Below are positions 1 to 8,581 of a stretch of 64,000 nucleotides of DNA, piece by piece. The position numbers and the translations under genes are program-made. Within the stretch, counting starts at the first letter, position 1, and each line of letters opens with the position of its first letter. Origin of the DNA: Lewinellaceae bacterium (GTDB lineage Bacteria; Bacteroidota; Bacteroidia; Chitinophagales; Saprospiraceae); the NCBI GenBank assembly GCA_024644235.1, contig JAHELJ010000023.1:1-64000 (forward strand), given 5' to 3'. The notes below the pieces were generated by a model, which searched no databases, was not told the DNA's origin, and saw only the letters and a program-made list of their open reading frames with translations.

Positions 1-669
1 GGCACATATTCTGACCCTATAACACATAATTTCTTCAACGAGTCGACTTCAGGGCAGACCGGTAAACTAACCTATGTGTCCTGGACGGCCAATAATGGCC
101 AGTGTCAGGGAGGTAGTTGCAGTTCCGGAACATTGGATAATACCTTGCTTCCCATGACGCTGCTTGATTTCGAAGTTGAGGAAGAAAATGGGGTGGTCCG
201 GGTCAAATGGATTACTGCAAATGAAATTAATCACGATCGATATGTGATCGAACGTAGTAATAATCTTATCGATTTTGATGTGGTCGAAGCACTAAGCTCT
301 ACCGGATCAGAGTTTGGCGAAACCCACTATGAGATTGTTGACGAAGACGCCCCAAGCGGGTCTGTGTATTATCGACTCAAATCTGTAGATCTGGATGGAA
401 GTTTTGAGTATTCAGCAGTGGCAAGCATCTTGATAACTGAGGATCAAACAGCACTGTTCCCAAACCCTACAAAGGGAAAAGTATTCTTAGCCATGGCAGC
501 TCTGATCGAAGTAGCTGGTCCGGTCTATTTGATCGATGCCACAGGTCAGAGGATACCTTTGAAAGTGGAAATCATCGAAGGCCAGCTGCAACTAGATCTT
601 ACCCGCTTCAAATCCGGAATCTATATCATCCAAACGCCACTGAGAGCATTCCGGGTCATTCGGTTTTAG
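1..669 (+). CDS. T9SS-sorted surface or secreted protein, C-terminal part (5' end outside window)
   Basis: The reading frame is open from base 1, so this is the last 222 residues of a longer gene; the GTG at 76 is only an internal valine. The visible part holds a fibronectin-III-like stretch (residues about 55-145: NEINHDRYVIERS, then YYRLKSVDLDG, a pattern common just before sorting domains). It then has a type IX sorting domain: FPNPTKGKVFL, a middle beta segment, and the closing GIYII plus a basic tail ending at the stop. Such proteins cross the outer membrane through the Por system and are anchored to A-LPS or released. Nothing visible reveals the N-terminal functional domain. Confidence 0.85.
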   Translation, partial: GTYSDPITHNFFNESTSGQTGKLTYVSWTANNGQCQGGSCSSGTLDNTLLPMTLLDFEVEEENGVVRVKWITANEINHDRYVIERSNNLIDFDVVEALSSTGSEFGETHYEIVDEDAPSGSVYYRLKSVDLDGSFEYSAVASILITEDQTALFPNPTKGKVFLAMAALIEVAGPVYLIDATGQRIPLKVEIIEGQLQLDLTRFKSGIYIIQTPLRAFRVIRF

Positions 670-807
670 ACTTGTACCCAATAAAGGGATTACTCATTTG
701 GGTATCATCTAACTGAGTATCTTACTGTCTCGAACCAGTTAGTAATAATCATAAGGTTAGTTCATTCGATCCGGGCTTGGACGAGATTAGTCTTCTTCAT
801 CTTGACG

Positions 808-1512
808 ATGTCATTTGGCATCTCTCTGTGCATGATCAGTGCACTATTTGGGGGCAAATACCTTCGGCGAAATATGAAGATCAGGCTGTTCTGGATACGA
901 ATTGTCAGCTGGTGGTTGGGGCTCAAGATCCAGAAATCGGGAGAGGTGACGCCGGGCATCTATCTTTTTGTGAGCAATCACCGGTCTTTCATTGATCCGG
1001 TTGTCGCCCTTCATTTTGTCCAAGCTCTGCCGCTAGCCAAAGCAGAGGTAAATGGCTATCCCTTGATAGGATTTGGGGCAAGAATGACTGGAGTGCTTTT
1101 TGTGCAACGTGAGGATGTTGATAGCAGGAGGGGTGCGAGGATTTCGATTCGAAACACTTGGAAACGGGGATATAGTGTCCTTATTTACCCAGAGGGTACT
1201 ACCTTCAACACTCCGCTACCGGGTCCTTTTCGCAAGGGTTCTTTCGAAGTAGCAGCAGAAGCCGGGATACCGGTGATACCCATCGCTATAGAGTTTGAAG
1301 ATGTTCAGGATCATTGGAAGGATCGATCTTTATTGAGTCAGTATTTGTATCAGTTCGGCAAGTCAGAGTGTCGCTGCAAGGTGGCCTTTGGAGATCCGAT
1401 CACAGAACCCAATGCAGATGTACTTCATGATTTGACAAAAAGATGGATTGATCAAAAAGTGAGTAGTTTCCGAAAGGACTGGGATGGAAGGCAGGACAAC
1501 GAAAGCTTATGA
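808..1512 (+). CDS. 1-acyl-sn-glycerol-3-phosphate acyltransferase family protein (PlsC-like)
   Basis: Lysophospholipid acyltransferase of the PlsC (LPLAT) family, which transfers an acyl chain to lysophosphatidic acid or a related lysolipid at the inner membrane. The catalytic motif NHRSFID (NHx4D type) is near residue 58 and the substrate-binding block YPEGTT near residue 127. The 234 aa are close to the family norm. The N-terminal 30 residues are hydrophobic and basic, fitting membrane association. The start is taken at ATG 808, although a TTG six bases upstream is in frame and the frame stays open further up. The 3' end overlaps the converging BFN gene by 6 bp (TTATGA serves both stops). 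The exact substrate cannot be told from sequence; ornithine-lipid acyltransferases share these motifs. Confidence 0.82.
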   Translation: MSFGISLCMISALFGGKYLRRNMKIRLFWIRIVSWWLGLKIQKSGEVTPGIYLFVSNHRSFIDPVVALHFVQALPLAKAEVNGYPLIGFGARMTGVLFVQREDVDSRRGARISIRNTWKRGYSVLIYPEGTTFNTPLPGPFRKGSFEVAAEAGIPVIPIAIEFEDVQDHWKDRSLLSQYLYQFGKSECRCKVAFGDPITEPNADVLHDLTKRWIDQKVSSFRKDWDGRQDNESL

Positions 1513-2130
1513 CTTGTCTCTTCGCCGGTTGATTTCGTCCCGAATTCTTGCCGCTTTCTCATAGTTCTCCTCAGCAAGAACTTCTTCGAGCATTTTCTGA
1601 AGGGCTTCAATTGAATAGCTTGACAGGGGGCCTTTACGTTTACTTCCCTTAGATACCTCTTTTTCCTGAAGTACCGGCTTTTCCCCTTCTTCATCCTCCT
1701 CCTCCTGCGATTCGTCAAGGATGACGCCAGCAGTGTCAAGGATAAATTCGTACGTATAAACCGGGCAATTAAACCTCACGGCCATGGCCAGTGCATCGGA
1801 GGTGCGAGAATCAATTTCGATGATCTCACCCTTTCTGAGGCAGACCAATTTTGCATAAAAGATCCCATCGAGCAGATCGTTGATTATGACTTCCTTCAAG
1901 TCAATATCAAAGGTGTCCAGGGCATTTTTAAAAAGGTCGTGAGTAAGCGGACGGTTAGGGGTCATCCGCTCCATGGCAACTGCTATTGCCTGGGCCTCAA
2001 AACCTCCAATCACGATGGGCAAACGCCTTGATCCATCCTGCTCGCCAAGAACTACTGCATAATTGTGCGACTGTGAAACACTGTGTGATAATGCCACAAT
2101 ATCAAGCTGTATTTTTCGCATGTCGGCCAT
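1507..2130 (-). CDS. Bifunctional nuclease (DUF151/BFN) domain protein with C-terminal UVR motif
   Basis: The N-terminal two thirds (residues 1-145) is the BFN/DUF151 domain, marked by the LPIVIGGFEAQAIAVAME block and the DSRTSDALAMAVR block. After an acidic, serine-rich linker the last 35 residues form a UVR motif (EEVLAEENYEKAARIRDEI), the helical hairpin used by UvrB/UvrC and McsA for protein contacts. BFN proteins in plants have RNase and DNase activity; the bacterial role is uncertain. The start is taken at ATG 2130, with an alternative ATG at 2121. It lies 65 bp behind etfA on the same strand, and a TACATTCG element is at 2161-2168, so it may be read from the etf operon, its own promoter, or both. 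Confidence 0.85.
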   Translation of the reverse strand: MADMRKIQLDIVALSHSVSQSHNYAVVLGEQDGSRRLPIVIGGFEAQAIAVAMERMTPNRPLTHDLFKNALDTFDIDLKEVIINDLLDGIFYAKLVCLRKGEIIEIDSRTSDALAMAVRFNCPVYTYEFILDTAGVILDESQEEEDEEGEKPVLQEKEVSKGSKRKGPLSSYSIEALQKMLEEVLAEENYEKAARIRDEINRRRDKS

Positions 2131-2160
2131 GGACAAATCGTACCTCTATTTCTTCACAAA

Positions 2161-2168
2161 CGAATGTA
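2161..2168 (-). promoter_or_regulatory. Candidate -7 promoter element (TAnnTTCG variant) for the BFN gene
   Basis: On the minus strand the sequence is TACATTCG, one mismatch from TAnnTTTG. It lies about 30 nt upstream of the ATG at 2130. The same TTCG variant recurs before the HtrA gene and the HU/SPOR gene, which supports it slightly. Confidence 0.35.
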
Positions 2169-2201
2169 CTATAAAATATTCGAACGCTGCCAACCAGAGC
2201 T

Positions 2202-3161
2202 TTATTGAGCTTTGAACGCTCGCACAGCTTCTGTCAGTTTAGGAACAACCTCAAACAGGTCTGCCACAACACCATAATCTGCTGCTTTAAAGAAGGGCGC
2301 CTCAGGATCTTTGTTGATTACAACAATCGTCTTAGAATTGTTCACTCCGCCCAGATGTTGAATAGCACCGGAAATCCCGATGGCGATATAGAGATTCGGC
2401 CGAATTGCCACACCTGTTTGACCTACATGCTCATGATGTGGTCTCCATCCACTATCTGCAACTGGTCGGCTACAGGCAGTAGCTGCTCCCAATGCTTTGG
2501 CAAGATCTTCGATAAGACCCCAATTCTCTGGTCCTTTTAGTCCCCTGCCTCCCGAAACCACCAGGTCGGCTTCAGGCAATGGTACCGATCCTTCCACCTT
2601 GGAAACTGATTGTATTTGAATCTTCGAATCCTCAGTCGAAATTTCCAATGACGTCACTTCAACGGCATCGCCGGTCACTACTGGTGAAAACGCGTTTCCC
2701 ATGACAGAAATGATTCGTATCGGCGCAATGATTTTGTAGTCTCCCAATGCCTTGCCAGAGTAAACTGACTTTCTCACTTGCAAACCATCATCACCATTTT
2801 CAGGAAGTGCATTTGCTCCTGACACCAGGCCCGCCTTGAGTCTGATGGCAAGCCGACCAGCCAGTGAACGCCCGGTGGATGAGTGGGAAAGGACCAAAGT
2901 ATCAGCTCCTAATTTTTCTGTTGCTTCAGCAATGATTTTGCTATAAATCGAAGTATCGAGATGCTTCCAGCCAAGGGAAACGTCATGCACTTCATGAGCT
3001 CCATATTTCCCCAACTCAGTTGCATTTTCTGGGCTGGCAATAGTCAAAGCGAGACAATTCGTTCCCAGTTTGGACGCAAGCTTGGCCCCATAAGTGACTG
3101 CTTCGAAAGCAGCTTTTTTACAAACTCCATCGGTGCTCTCTGCAAATACTAATACTGGCAT
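2202..3161 (-). CDS. etfA: Electron transfer flavoprotein subunit alpha
   Basis: Alpha subunit of the soluble ETF heterodimer, which takes electrons from acyl-CoA dehydrogenases and passes them to ETF:quinone oxidoreductase. The 319 aa are typical for the non-bifurcating type. The C-terminal FAD-binding domain is clear: SRPVADSGW (about residue 232), GQTGVAIRPNLYIAIGISG, then GAIQHLGGVNNSK and INKDPEAPFF, all hallmark blocks of EtfA. The N-terminal alpha/beta domain packs against EtfB. It lies 20 bp after etfB on the same strand, so the two are co-transcribed and made in equal amounts. Confidence 0.96.
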   Translation of the reverse strand: MPVLVFAESTDGVCKKAAFEAVTYGAKLASKLGTNCLALTIASPENATELGKYGAHEVHDVSLGWKHLDTSIYSKIIAEATEKLGADTLVLSHSSTGRSLAGRLAIRLKAGLVSGANALPENGDDGLQVRKSVYSGKALGDYKIIAPIRIISVMGNAFSPVVTGDAVEVTSLEISTEDSKIQIQSVSKVEGSVPLPEADLVVSGGRGLKGPENWGLIEDLAKALGAATACSRPVADSGWRPHHEHVGQTGVAIRPNLYIAIGISGAIQHLGGVNNSKTIVVINKDPEAPFFKAADYGVVADLFEVVPKLTEAVRAFKAQ

Positions 3162-3181
3162 AAATGTGTGTTCGTTATTTT

Positions 3182-3922
3182 TTATATCACTTTGGCCTCA
3201 GTATGCAGCAATTCCACTAGCTGCTCCATGTTGTCAGGGTCGATCATCCGGCAAGTCGTTCTTCCCGAGGGTAATTCAAACTGCACCGGAAGCACCGTCT
3301 GTGCCACTTCGAGAGGCTCCACAACTTTAAGAGGCTTCGATTTTGCCATCATTATTCCACGCATATTGGGAATGCGCTGCTCGGCCGTCCCCTTTGCTGC
3401 GCTGACAACAACTGGCAGGGGAATGATAGCGGTTTCCACACCTCCCTCAATATCGCGACTGACTATTGCTTGCTGCCCATTCGATTCCACCTTGTTGGCG
3501 AATCCAACAAAGGGTAACTCGAGCAGTTCAGCCAACATCGGACCTACTTCGGCACTATTATAATCGATCGACTCTTTTCCAAGCAATATCATGTCATACT
3601 CCTGGTCCCGGGCAATCACGGAAATCTGATGGGCGATATCAAATGCGTCGGTAGGCGCCTTGTTGATGCGTATGGCATCGTCGGCTCCAATCGCTAGGGC
3701 TTTTCTAATAATCGTGTCACTATCAGCTGAGCCAACATGCACCGCGGTTACCGTTCCACCGAGCTGCTCTTTTAGTTCCACTGCTCGTACCAAAGCATAC
3801 CACTCATCATAAGGATTCATGATAAACTGAACTCCAGAAGAGTCAAACTTGGTACCATCAGATGTAAATGAAATCCTCGCCGTGGTATCTGGCGTCTTGT
3901 TGATACAGACTAGAAGCTTCAT
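3182..3922 (-). CDS. etfB: Electron transfer flavoprotein subunit beta
   Basis: Beta subunit of ETF, which binds AMP structurally and contacts dehydrogenase partners. The 246 aa match the family. Recognisable blocks are MKLLVCINKTPDT at the N-terminus, the MNPYDEWYALVRAVELKE block, a VHVGSADSDTIIRKALAIGADDA block and LLGKESIDYNSAEVGPMLAE. The leucine-rich partner-recognition region follows near residues 185-215. It is first gene of the etfBA operon; a TATATTTG -7 element stands 32 nt before the ATG, with no Shine-Dalgarno sequence. Confidence 0.96.
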   Translation of the reverse strand: MKLLVCINKTPDTTARISFTSDGTKFDSSGVQFIMNPYDEWYALVRAVELKEQLGGTVTAVHVGSADSDTIIRKALAIGADDAIRINKAPTDAFDIAHQISVIARDQEYDMILLGKESIDYNSAEVGPMLAELLELPFVGFANKVESNGQQAIVSRDIEGGVETAIIPLPVVVSAAKGTAEQRIPNMRGIMMAKSKPLKVVEPLEVAQTVLPVQFELPSGRTTCRMIDPDNMEQLVELLHTEAKVI

Positions 3923-3953
3923 CTTTGTTGCAATTTGTAAGGGTAAAGAGCCA

Positions 3954-3961
3954 CAAATATA
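3954..3961 (-). promoter_or_regulatory. Bacteroidota -7 element TATATTTG driving etfBA
   Basis: The minus strand reads TATATTTG, a perfect TAnnTTTG match, leaving a leader of roughly 27 nt before etfB. No convincing TTTG -33 element was found at the ideal 19-21 bp spacing. Confidence 0.6.
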
Positions 3962-4071
3962 GAAACAAAGACAGCTACTAGGTAATAAAATTAGGGATTT
4001 AATTTGGACCCACTTTGTTCTATAAATAGCTATAAATCACCTAATTAATACTGACTTAAAGTCAAATTATT

Positions 4072-4386
4072 ATGTCAAAATTGACAATACTAGAAGAATA
4101 TTTGAAAGATTCTCCCGATGATCCTTTCCTCCATTTTGCAATTGCCAAAGAACATGAGAAGATGGAGAATTGGGATCAGGCTTTAGATAAATATGCTTAC
4201 CTGGCTGAAAAGCATCCGGATTATGTCGGCACATACTACCATTACGGGTTACTCCGGTTTCGGCTAAACCAGATCCAGCCTGCAAGAGAAATTGTTGAAT
4301 TAGGTATTCAACATGCAACGCAGCAGAAGGATAATCATAGTGCTAACGAACTACGTGATCTACTTCAGCAAATTGAGTTTTCCTGA
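4072..4386 (+). CDS. Small TPR-like protein
   Basis: A 104-residue protein built of helical hairpins resembling about two and a half tetratricopeptide repeats. Residues 15-50 read PDDPFLHFAIAKEHEKMENWDQALDKYAYLAEKHPDY, and the next unit starts VGTYYHYGLLRFRLNQIQPAREIVELGI. It has no signal peptide or membrane segment, so it is a cytosolic adaptor or assembly factor. Its stop codon directly abuts the converging dapF stop, with no gap. Function unknown beyond the fold. Confidence 0.75.
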   Translation: MSKLTILEEYLKDSPDDPFLHFAIAKEHEKMENWDQALDKYAYLAEKHPDYVGTYYHYGLLRFRLNQIQPAREIVELGIQHATQQKDNHSANELRDLLQQIEFS

Positions 4387-5166
4387 TCATTTTTGAATCT
4401 CACCCCGAAAAACAGGTGTAGCAGGACCACATAGCCAAATATTCCGGAACGAACTGTCGGTCTGATCAAATCGGATGATCAGTTCCCCACCTTTAGTTTG
4501 TACTTTAACTATGTTGGTTGAAGTCTGATTTCTAAGAGCAAAGGCGAGTGCCGAAGCGGTCACTCCCGTTCCACAGCTCAGTGTTTCATCTTCCACGCCT
4601 CGTTCATAGGTGCGTACTTCGATATCCTCCCCGTTTGATTCCACGAAGTTTACATTGATACCATCTTCACGAAAGCGATTCGAGTATCGAATAGCTTGTC
4701 CTGTTTGCACAATGTCGAGATCACTCAGGTCTTCGACGAAAGTGACATAATGGGGTGATCCGGTATTCATGATAAAATGGTCAACCCCTTTCTCGATAAA
4801 CTCTACAGGACGCATTTCCAACTCAACATAACCTTCCTGAGCTCTGGCACGGTGGAAACCATCGGCAGCTTCAAACATGCATTCAGAGTCGATGTAGTTA
4901 TTGCGAAACATGTACTCTACAGCGCATCTGCTTCCGTTGCCACACAGAGATCCAATATTTCCATCGGCATTAAAATAATGCATGTAGAAATCGTACTGGT
5001 CCGATGGCGACAACAGGATGAGTCCATCAGCACCAATGCCAAACTTTCGATCACACGCACGTTTGATCCAGTCCTTTTCATCAGCCTGAACGTAAGATGA
5101 CGACATCTGGTCGATGATCACAAAGTCGTTGCCGGTACCCTGGTATTTAGAAAATGGAATCTCCAT
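4387..5166 (-). CDS. dapF: Diaminopimelate epimerase
   Basis: Interconverts LL- and meso-diaminopimelate in lysine and peptidoglycan synthesis, without a cofactor, using two cysteines. Both are visible: LCGNGSRC (about residue 78) and LSCGTGVTASA (about residue 198). The N-terminus KYQGTGNDFVIID is the family signature and 259 aa is normal. It fits with the DNPR-type MurE at 61781. The start overlaps the 3' end of the upstream small membrane gene by 20 bp, so the two are probably translationally coupled. Confidence 0.95.
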   Translation of the reverse strand: MEIPFSKYQGTGNDFVIIDQMSSSYVQADEKDWIKRACDRKFGIGADGLILLSPSDQYDFYMHYFNADGNIGSLCGNGSRCAVEYMFRNNYIDSECMFEAADGFHRARAQEGYVELEMRPVEFIEKGVDHFIMNTGSPHYVTFVEDLSDLDIVQTGQAIRYSNRFREDGINVNFVESNGEDIEVRTYERGVEDETLSCGTGVTASALAFALRNQTSTNIVKVQTKGGELIIRFDQTDSSFRNIWLCGPATPVFRGEIQK

Positions 5167-5332
5167 CAGCCTGTAATTCAGTTGGATCAGCGTATGTTCC
5201 TTGTTGCTTCAGATAACAATATCTCATACCCATCAAAGCAATCATGAACAGGATAAGGGCCAGGGAAAGGAACGATACCTTCCAACCCCAAATATTGCCC
5301 ATGTATTCATCTTCAGATTTTTTATCTTCCAT
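5147..5332 (-). CDS. Small single-pass membrane protein
   Basis: A 61-residue protein: an acidic N-terminus (MEDKKSEDEYMG), one hydrophobic helix at residues 14-34, then a short polar tail (PTELQADGDSIF). A longer frame opens at 5398, but it would run through the promoter and into the divergent GMC gene. The ATG at 5332 lies 20 nt below a TACCTTTG -7 element, so I prefer it. It overlaps the dapF start by 20 bp. No family recognised. Confidence 0.6.
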   Translation of the reverse strand: MEDKKSEDEYMGNIWGWKVSFLSLALILFMIALMGMRYCYLKQQGTYADPTELQADGDSIF

Positions 5333-5351
5333 CTCACCAATCAATTCCTGA

Positions 5352-5359
5352 CAAAGGTA
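5352..5359 (-). promoter_or_regulatory. -7 element TACCTTTG for the small membrane gene and dapF
   Basis: A perfect TAnnTTTG match on the minus strand. It leaves a leader of about 15 nt before the ATG at 5332 and argues against the longer upstream start. It lies in the 57-bp divergent region shared with the GMC oxidoreductase gene. Confidence 0.55.
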
Positions 5360-5389
5360 TAACATTGATCGGTCCCTGTTAATATATGG

Positions 5390-6976
5390 ATGGTGCAAGC
5401 ATATGACTATATCGTCATCGGAGCAGGATCGGCTGGTTGTGTCGTAGCAAACCGGCTGTCTGCTGATGGTGAAAATAGTGTCCTGGTGCTAGAGGCAGGA
5501 GGATGGGATAAGCACCCTAATATTCGCATCCCCGGCGGTGTTCCCAAGCTGCTTAAGACCAGATTTGATTGGGATTTTAGAACCATTCCTCAGCGGCATT
5601 GCAACAACCGGCAGATGTATCTTCCCCGGGGTAAAGTGATTGGTGGTACGAGCAGTATCAATACAATGATCTACATCAGGGGCCATTCATGGGACTATGA
5701 CAATTGGTCCAAGTTGGGCAACGTGGGCTGGTCATATCAAGACGTGTTACCCTATTTTATCAAAATGGAAGACAATCAGCGTATGCGTAATGGGTTTCAC
5801 GGCACGGGAGGCGAACTGAAAGTATCGGATCAAAGGGATCCTCATCCGCTTAGTAAAGTCTTTGTAGAGGCTGCAGTTTCAGCTGGTCTGCCCAGGAATG
5901 ATGACTTTAATGGTTCCTCCCAGCTGGGAGCAGGGCTCTATCAGGTAACTCAATTTGAGGGCTCGAGGTGCAGTGCTTCCGCTGCTTTTGTCCATCCGAT
6001 TTTGTCCCGATCCAATTTAAAGGTAATAACCGGGGCCCTTGTAAATAGAATTGATATCGATCAGGGGCGCGCTGCATCTGTCAGCTATCGGGTGGGCACT
6101 GAAATGTTGCATGCCCAGGCAAAAATGGAAATTGTGCTTTCTGCCGGAGCCTATTGTTCTCCGCAGATCCTGATGCGTTCTGGAGTGGGACCGGGGAAAA
6201 TGTTGCAATCAGCAGGTATTGCCACGATCGTCGACTTGCCCGGAGTGGGAAAGAATTTGCAAGATCACTTTCTTAGCGGAGTCCTCTATCACACTCCCGT
6301 GAAAGATACTTTGGATGCAGCTGAGCGATTTCCAAACGTCATTAAGAATTTGTTTCGTTATCTTTTTCTTAAGAGAGGGCCTTTTACCACCAATATCGCA
6401 GAGGCAGGTGGCTTTGCCAAAACAGACCAATCACTTCCGGCACCCGATATTCAATTTCATTTTGCACCGGGCTATTACCTGGAACATGGATTTTCTAACC
6501 CCACTTCAGGCAATGGATTTGGAATTGGGGTGACTTATCTAAGGTTACAGAGCAGGGGAAGTGTCAAGGTGCGTTCTGCTCAGATAGACGATCCGCCGGT
6601 AATAGATCATAATTACCTGGGTGACGAAAGAGATCTTTCTTATCTGATCAGGGGCTTTCGGATCGGTCAACGTATTGCCAGTAGTGACGAATTTGCTCCC
6701 TATCGCAAATCCGCTTTTATGCCGCCAAAGGAAGAGCTGACTGATGATGAGATTATTGCGTTTTGTCGTGAGTACGGCGAGACGCTTTACCACCCCACCG
6801 GCACATGCAAGATGGGTCGTGATCGGATGGCAGTGGTGGATGATCAACTCAAGGTACATGGTGTTCGAGGTTTGCGTGTTATCGACGCCAGCATTATGCC
6901 GGAGATTATAGGAGGGAATACGAATGCACCCACTATGATGATTGCTGAAAAGGGTGCCGAAATGATGCAAAATTAG
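5390..6976 (+). CDS. GMC-family FAD-dependent oxidoreductase (choline/alcohol dehydrogenase type)
   Basis: Flavoprotein of the glucose-methanol-choline family, which oxidises an alcohol to the aldehyde. The N-terminal dinucleotide fold [18 protein letters not shown] (residues 5-22) and VLEAGG bind FAD. The GMC-1 signature appears as [15 protein letters not shown], and GMC-2 as [19 protein letters not shown]. The C-terminal catalytic region has [10 protein letters not shown] and ends in [14 protein letters not shown]. The 528 aa match choline dehydrogenase BetA and long-chain alcohol dehydrogenase relatives. There is no betaine-aldehyde dehydrogenase or choline transporter beside it, so choline as substrate is only one option. 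Divergent from the dapF unit. Confidence 0.9.
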   Translation: MVQAYDYIVIGAGSAGCVVANRLSADGENSVLVLEAGGWDKHPNIRIPGGVPKLLKTRFDWDFRTIPQRHCNNRQMYLPRGKVIGGTSSINTMIYIRGHSWDYDNWSKLGNVGWSYQDVLPYFIKMEDNQRMRNGFHGTGGELKVSDQRDPHPLSKVFVEAAVSAGLPRNDDFNGSSQLGAGLYQVTQFEGSRCSASAAFVHPILSRSNLKVITGALVNRIDIDQGRAASVSYRVGTEMLHAQAKMEIVLSAGAYCSPQILMRSGVGPGKMLQSAGIATIVDLPGVGKNLQDHFLSGVLYHTPVKDTLDAAERFPNVIKNLFRYLFLKRGPFTTNIAEAGGFAKTDQSLPAPDIQFHFAPGYYLEHGFSNPTSGNGFGIGVTYLRLQSRGSVKVRSAQIDDPPVIDHNYLGDERDLSYLIRGFRIGQRIASSDEFAPYRKSAFMPPKEELTDDEIIAFCREYGETLYHPTGTCKMGRDRMAVVDDQLKVHGVRGLRVIDASIMPEIIGGNTNAPTMMIAEKGAEMMQN

Positions 6977-7067
6977 TGAGGTCGTCCTTTACTCAGTTAA
7001 GTTTTCTTTGGTCGACAGATTTCCGAATTCAATAGAATATTAACAAAATTTGGAGCGGTTTTCGTTA

Positions 7068-7075
7068 TATATTCG
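7068..7075 (+). promoter_or_regulatory. Candidate -7 element TATATTCG upstream of the HtrA gene
   Basis: One mismatch from TAnnTTTG. A TTTG lies at 7049-7052, but the 15-bp spacing is shorter than the usual 19-21. The implied leader is about 75 nt. Confidence 0.3.
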
Positions 7076-7154
7076 TTAAAGAGAGAACATGGGCTCAGGT
7101 TCATCGTTTTTGAAAGGACGGCTATGAGACGCGATCACATTAAAAACTAGCAAG

Positions 7155-8579
7155 ATGAAGAACGTAGGATTACTAGCAATCGTCGCCCTATTGAGTTCCA
7201 TTCTGACCGTTGGAGTATTTAAGATCTTCGATGGTCCGGACAAGATCATAATCAGAGAGCCGATCCGATCCTACAAAGCTTCAATGGAAGAGAATCTGTT
7301 TTCCGGTATTAAGCAGAGAGCTTACATTGCCGCTTCACCCAATGATTTTACCGCAGCTGCCAGAGCAGCAATTCCTTCGGTAGTCTACATCCGAACCGTT
7401 CATAAGAACAAACGAGGCTATTGGGAATACAATACTACTGCTTCCTCGGGAAGTGGTGTTATTGTTTCACCGAATGGATATATTGTAACCAATCATCACG
7501 TAGTAGATAATGGTGCTGAAATCCATATCACACTAGATGATAAAAGAGAGTTTGAAGCTGTATTGATCGGCAGTGATCCTTCCACTGATATCGCGCTACT
7601 CAAGATCGAATCCGATGACTTGCCCTTCATGGACTTTGGCAATTCTGATTCATTGATGATTGGGGAATGGGTGATGGCAATTGGAAATCCCTTCCGCCTG
7701 GAATCGACCGTGACGGCGGGAATTGTGAGTGCAAAGTCTCGCAACATCAGTATACTCGAAAATGAAGCCAGTGTAGAATCGTTTATTCAGACGGATGCCG
7801 TGGTCAATCAGGGCAATAGTGGTGGAGCTCTGGTCAATACCAATGGAGAATTGGTGGGAATCAATGCTGCCATCATTACCCAGTCAGGAAAGTATGAAGG
7901 TTACTCCTTTGCCATTCCTTCGAATCTGGCTCAGAAAGTAATTGCGGATCTAAGAGAATACGGGGAAGTAAGACGTGGTCTATTAGGAGTGGTAATAAAG
8001 AATATGACCGATGAGCTCGCTAAGCGTCTTGCCCTTGATGAAGTGCGTGGCGTTTATATTGATTACGTCAATCCAAATAGCGCTGCAAAGAAAGCTGGTC
8101 TTCAGGAGGGTGATGTGATCGTTGGTATAAATCAGACCAATACCAACACTTTTCCTCAATTGCAAGAGATGGTTGCTCGTTTCCGGCCTGGTGACAGACT
8201 GGAAGTGGAATACATCCGAGAAGCAACTGCACACACGACTGATGTCGTCCTGCAACAGAAAATCATCCGTCGTCTCAATCCAACCATGGTCGAATTGGGA
8301 TTTGAACTGAAGGATCTCTCGGAGCCGGAAATAGAGAAGTACGGCGAGGGAGGTGCCAAGGTCAATAGCATCTATAAGGATAGCAAGATCATGGATACGA
8401 ATATGCAGCTCGATTTCATCATTACATCAGTGAATGGTACCAAGGTCAATGACGTTGATGAGACTTTGGAAGCAATCACTTCGATTGATGAAGACATTAT
8501 TGAGCTGGGTGGTTTTTATCCTCAGTTTGAAGGAGAGTACTTCTATGCCTTCCGGCAATATGACGATCTGGAGAAGTAA
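7155..8579 (+). CDS. Do/DegQ-type periplasmic serine protease with two PDZ domains
   Basis: HtrA-family envelope protease/chaperone that degrades or refolds misfolded periplasmic proteins. There is an N-terminal membrane anchor at residues 5-22 without an obvious cleavage site. The trypsin-like domain has catalytic His115 (TNHHVVD), Asp145 (STDIALLKI) and Ser222 (NQGNSGGAL). The first PDZ domain is about residues 275-370 (RRGLLGVVI, then GLQEGDVIVGIN). A second, more divergent PDZ is at about 375-460. The 474 aa agree with DegQ/Do. It stands alone, with stop codons 2 bp from the converging threonine aldolase gene. Confidence 0.93.
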   Translation: MKNVGLLAIVALLSSILTVGVFKIFDGPDKIIIREPIRSYKASMEENLFSGIKQRAYIAASPNDFTAAARAAIPSVVYIRTVHKNKRGYWEYNTTASSGSGVIVSPNGYIVTNHHVVDNGAEIHITLDDKREFEAVLIGSDPSTDIALLKIESDDLPFMDFGNSDSLMIGEWVMAIGNPFRLESTVTAGIVSAKSRNISILENEASVESFIQTDAVVNQGNSGGALVNTNGELVGINAAIITQSGKYEGYSFAIPSNLAQKVIADLREYGEVRRGLLGVVIKNMTDELAKRLALDEVRGVYIDYVNPNSAAKKAGLQEGDVIVGINQTNTNTFPQLQEMVARFRPGDRLEVEYIREATAHTTDVVLQQKIIRRLNPTMVELGFELKDLSEPEIEKYGEGGAKVNSIYKDSKIMDTNMQLDFIITSVNGTKVNDVDETLEAITSIDEDIIELGGFYPQFEGEYFYAFRQYDDLEK

Positions 8580-8581
8580 TT

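Noticed and set aside
670-720. Inverted ACCCAA...TTGGGT after the first gene
   Set aside because: Six-bp stem with a 16-nt loop and no T run; not a credible terminator.
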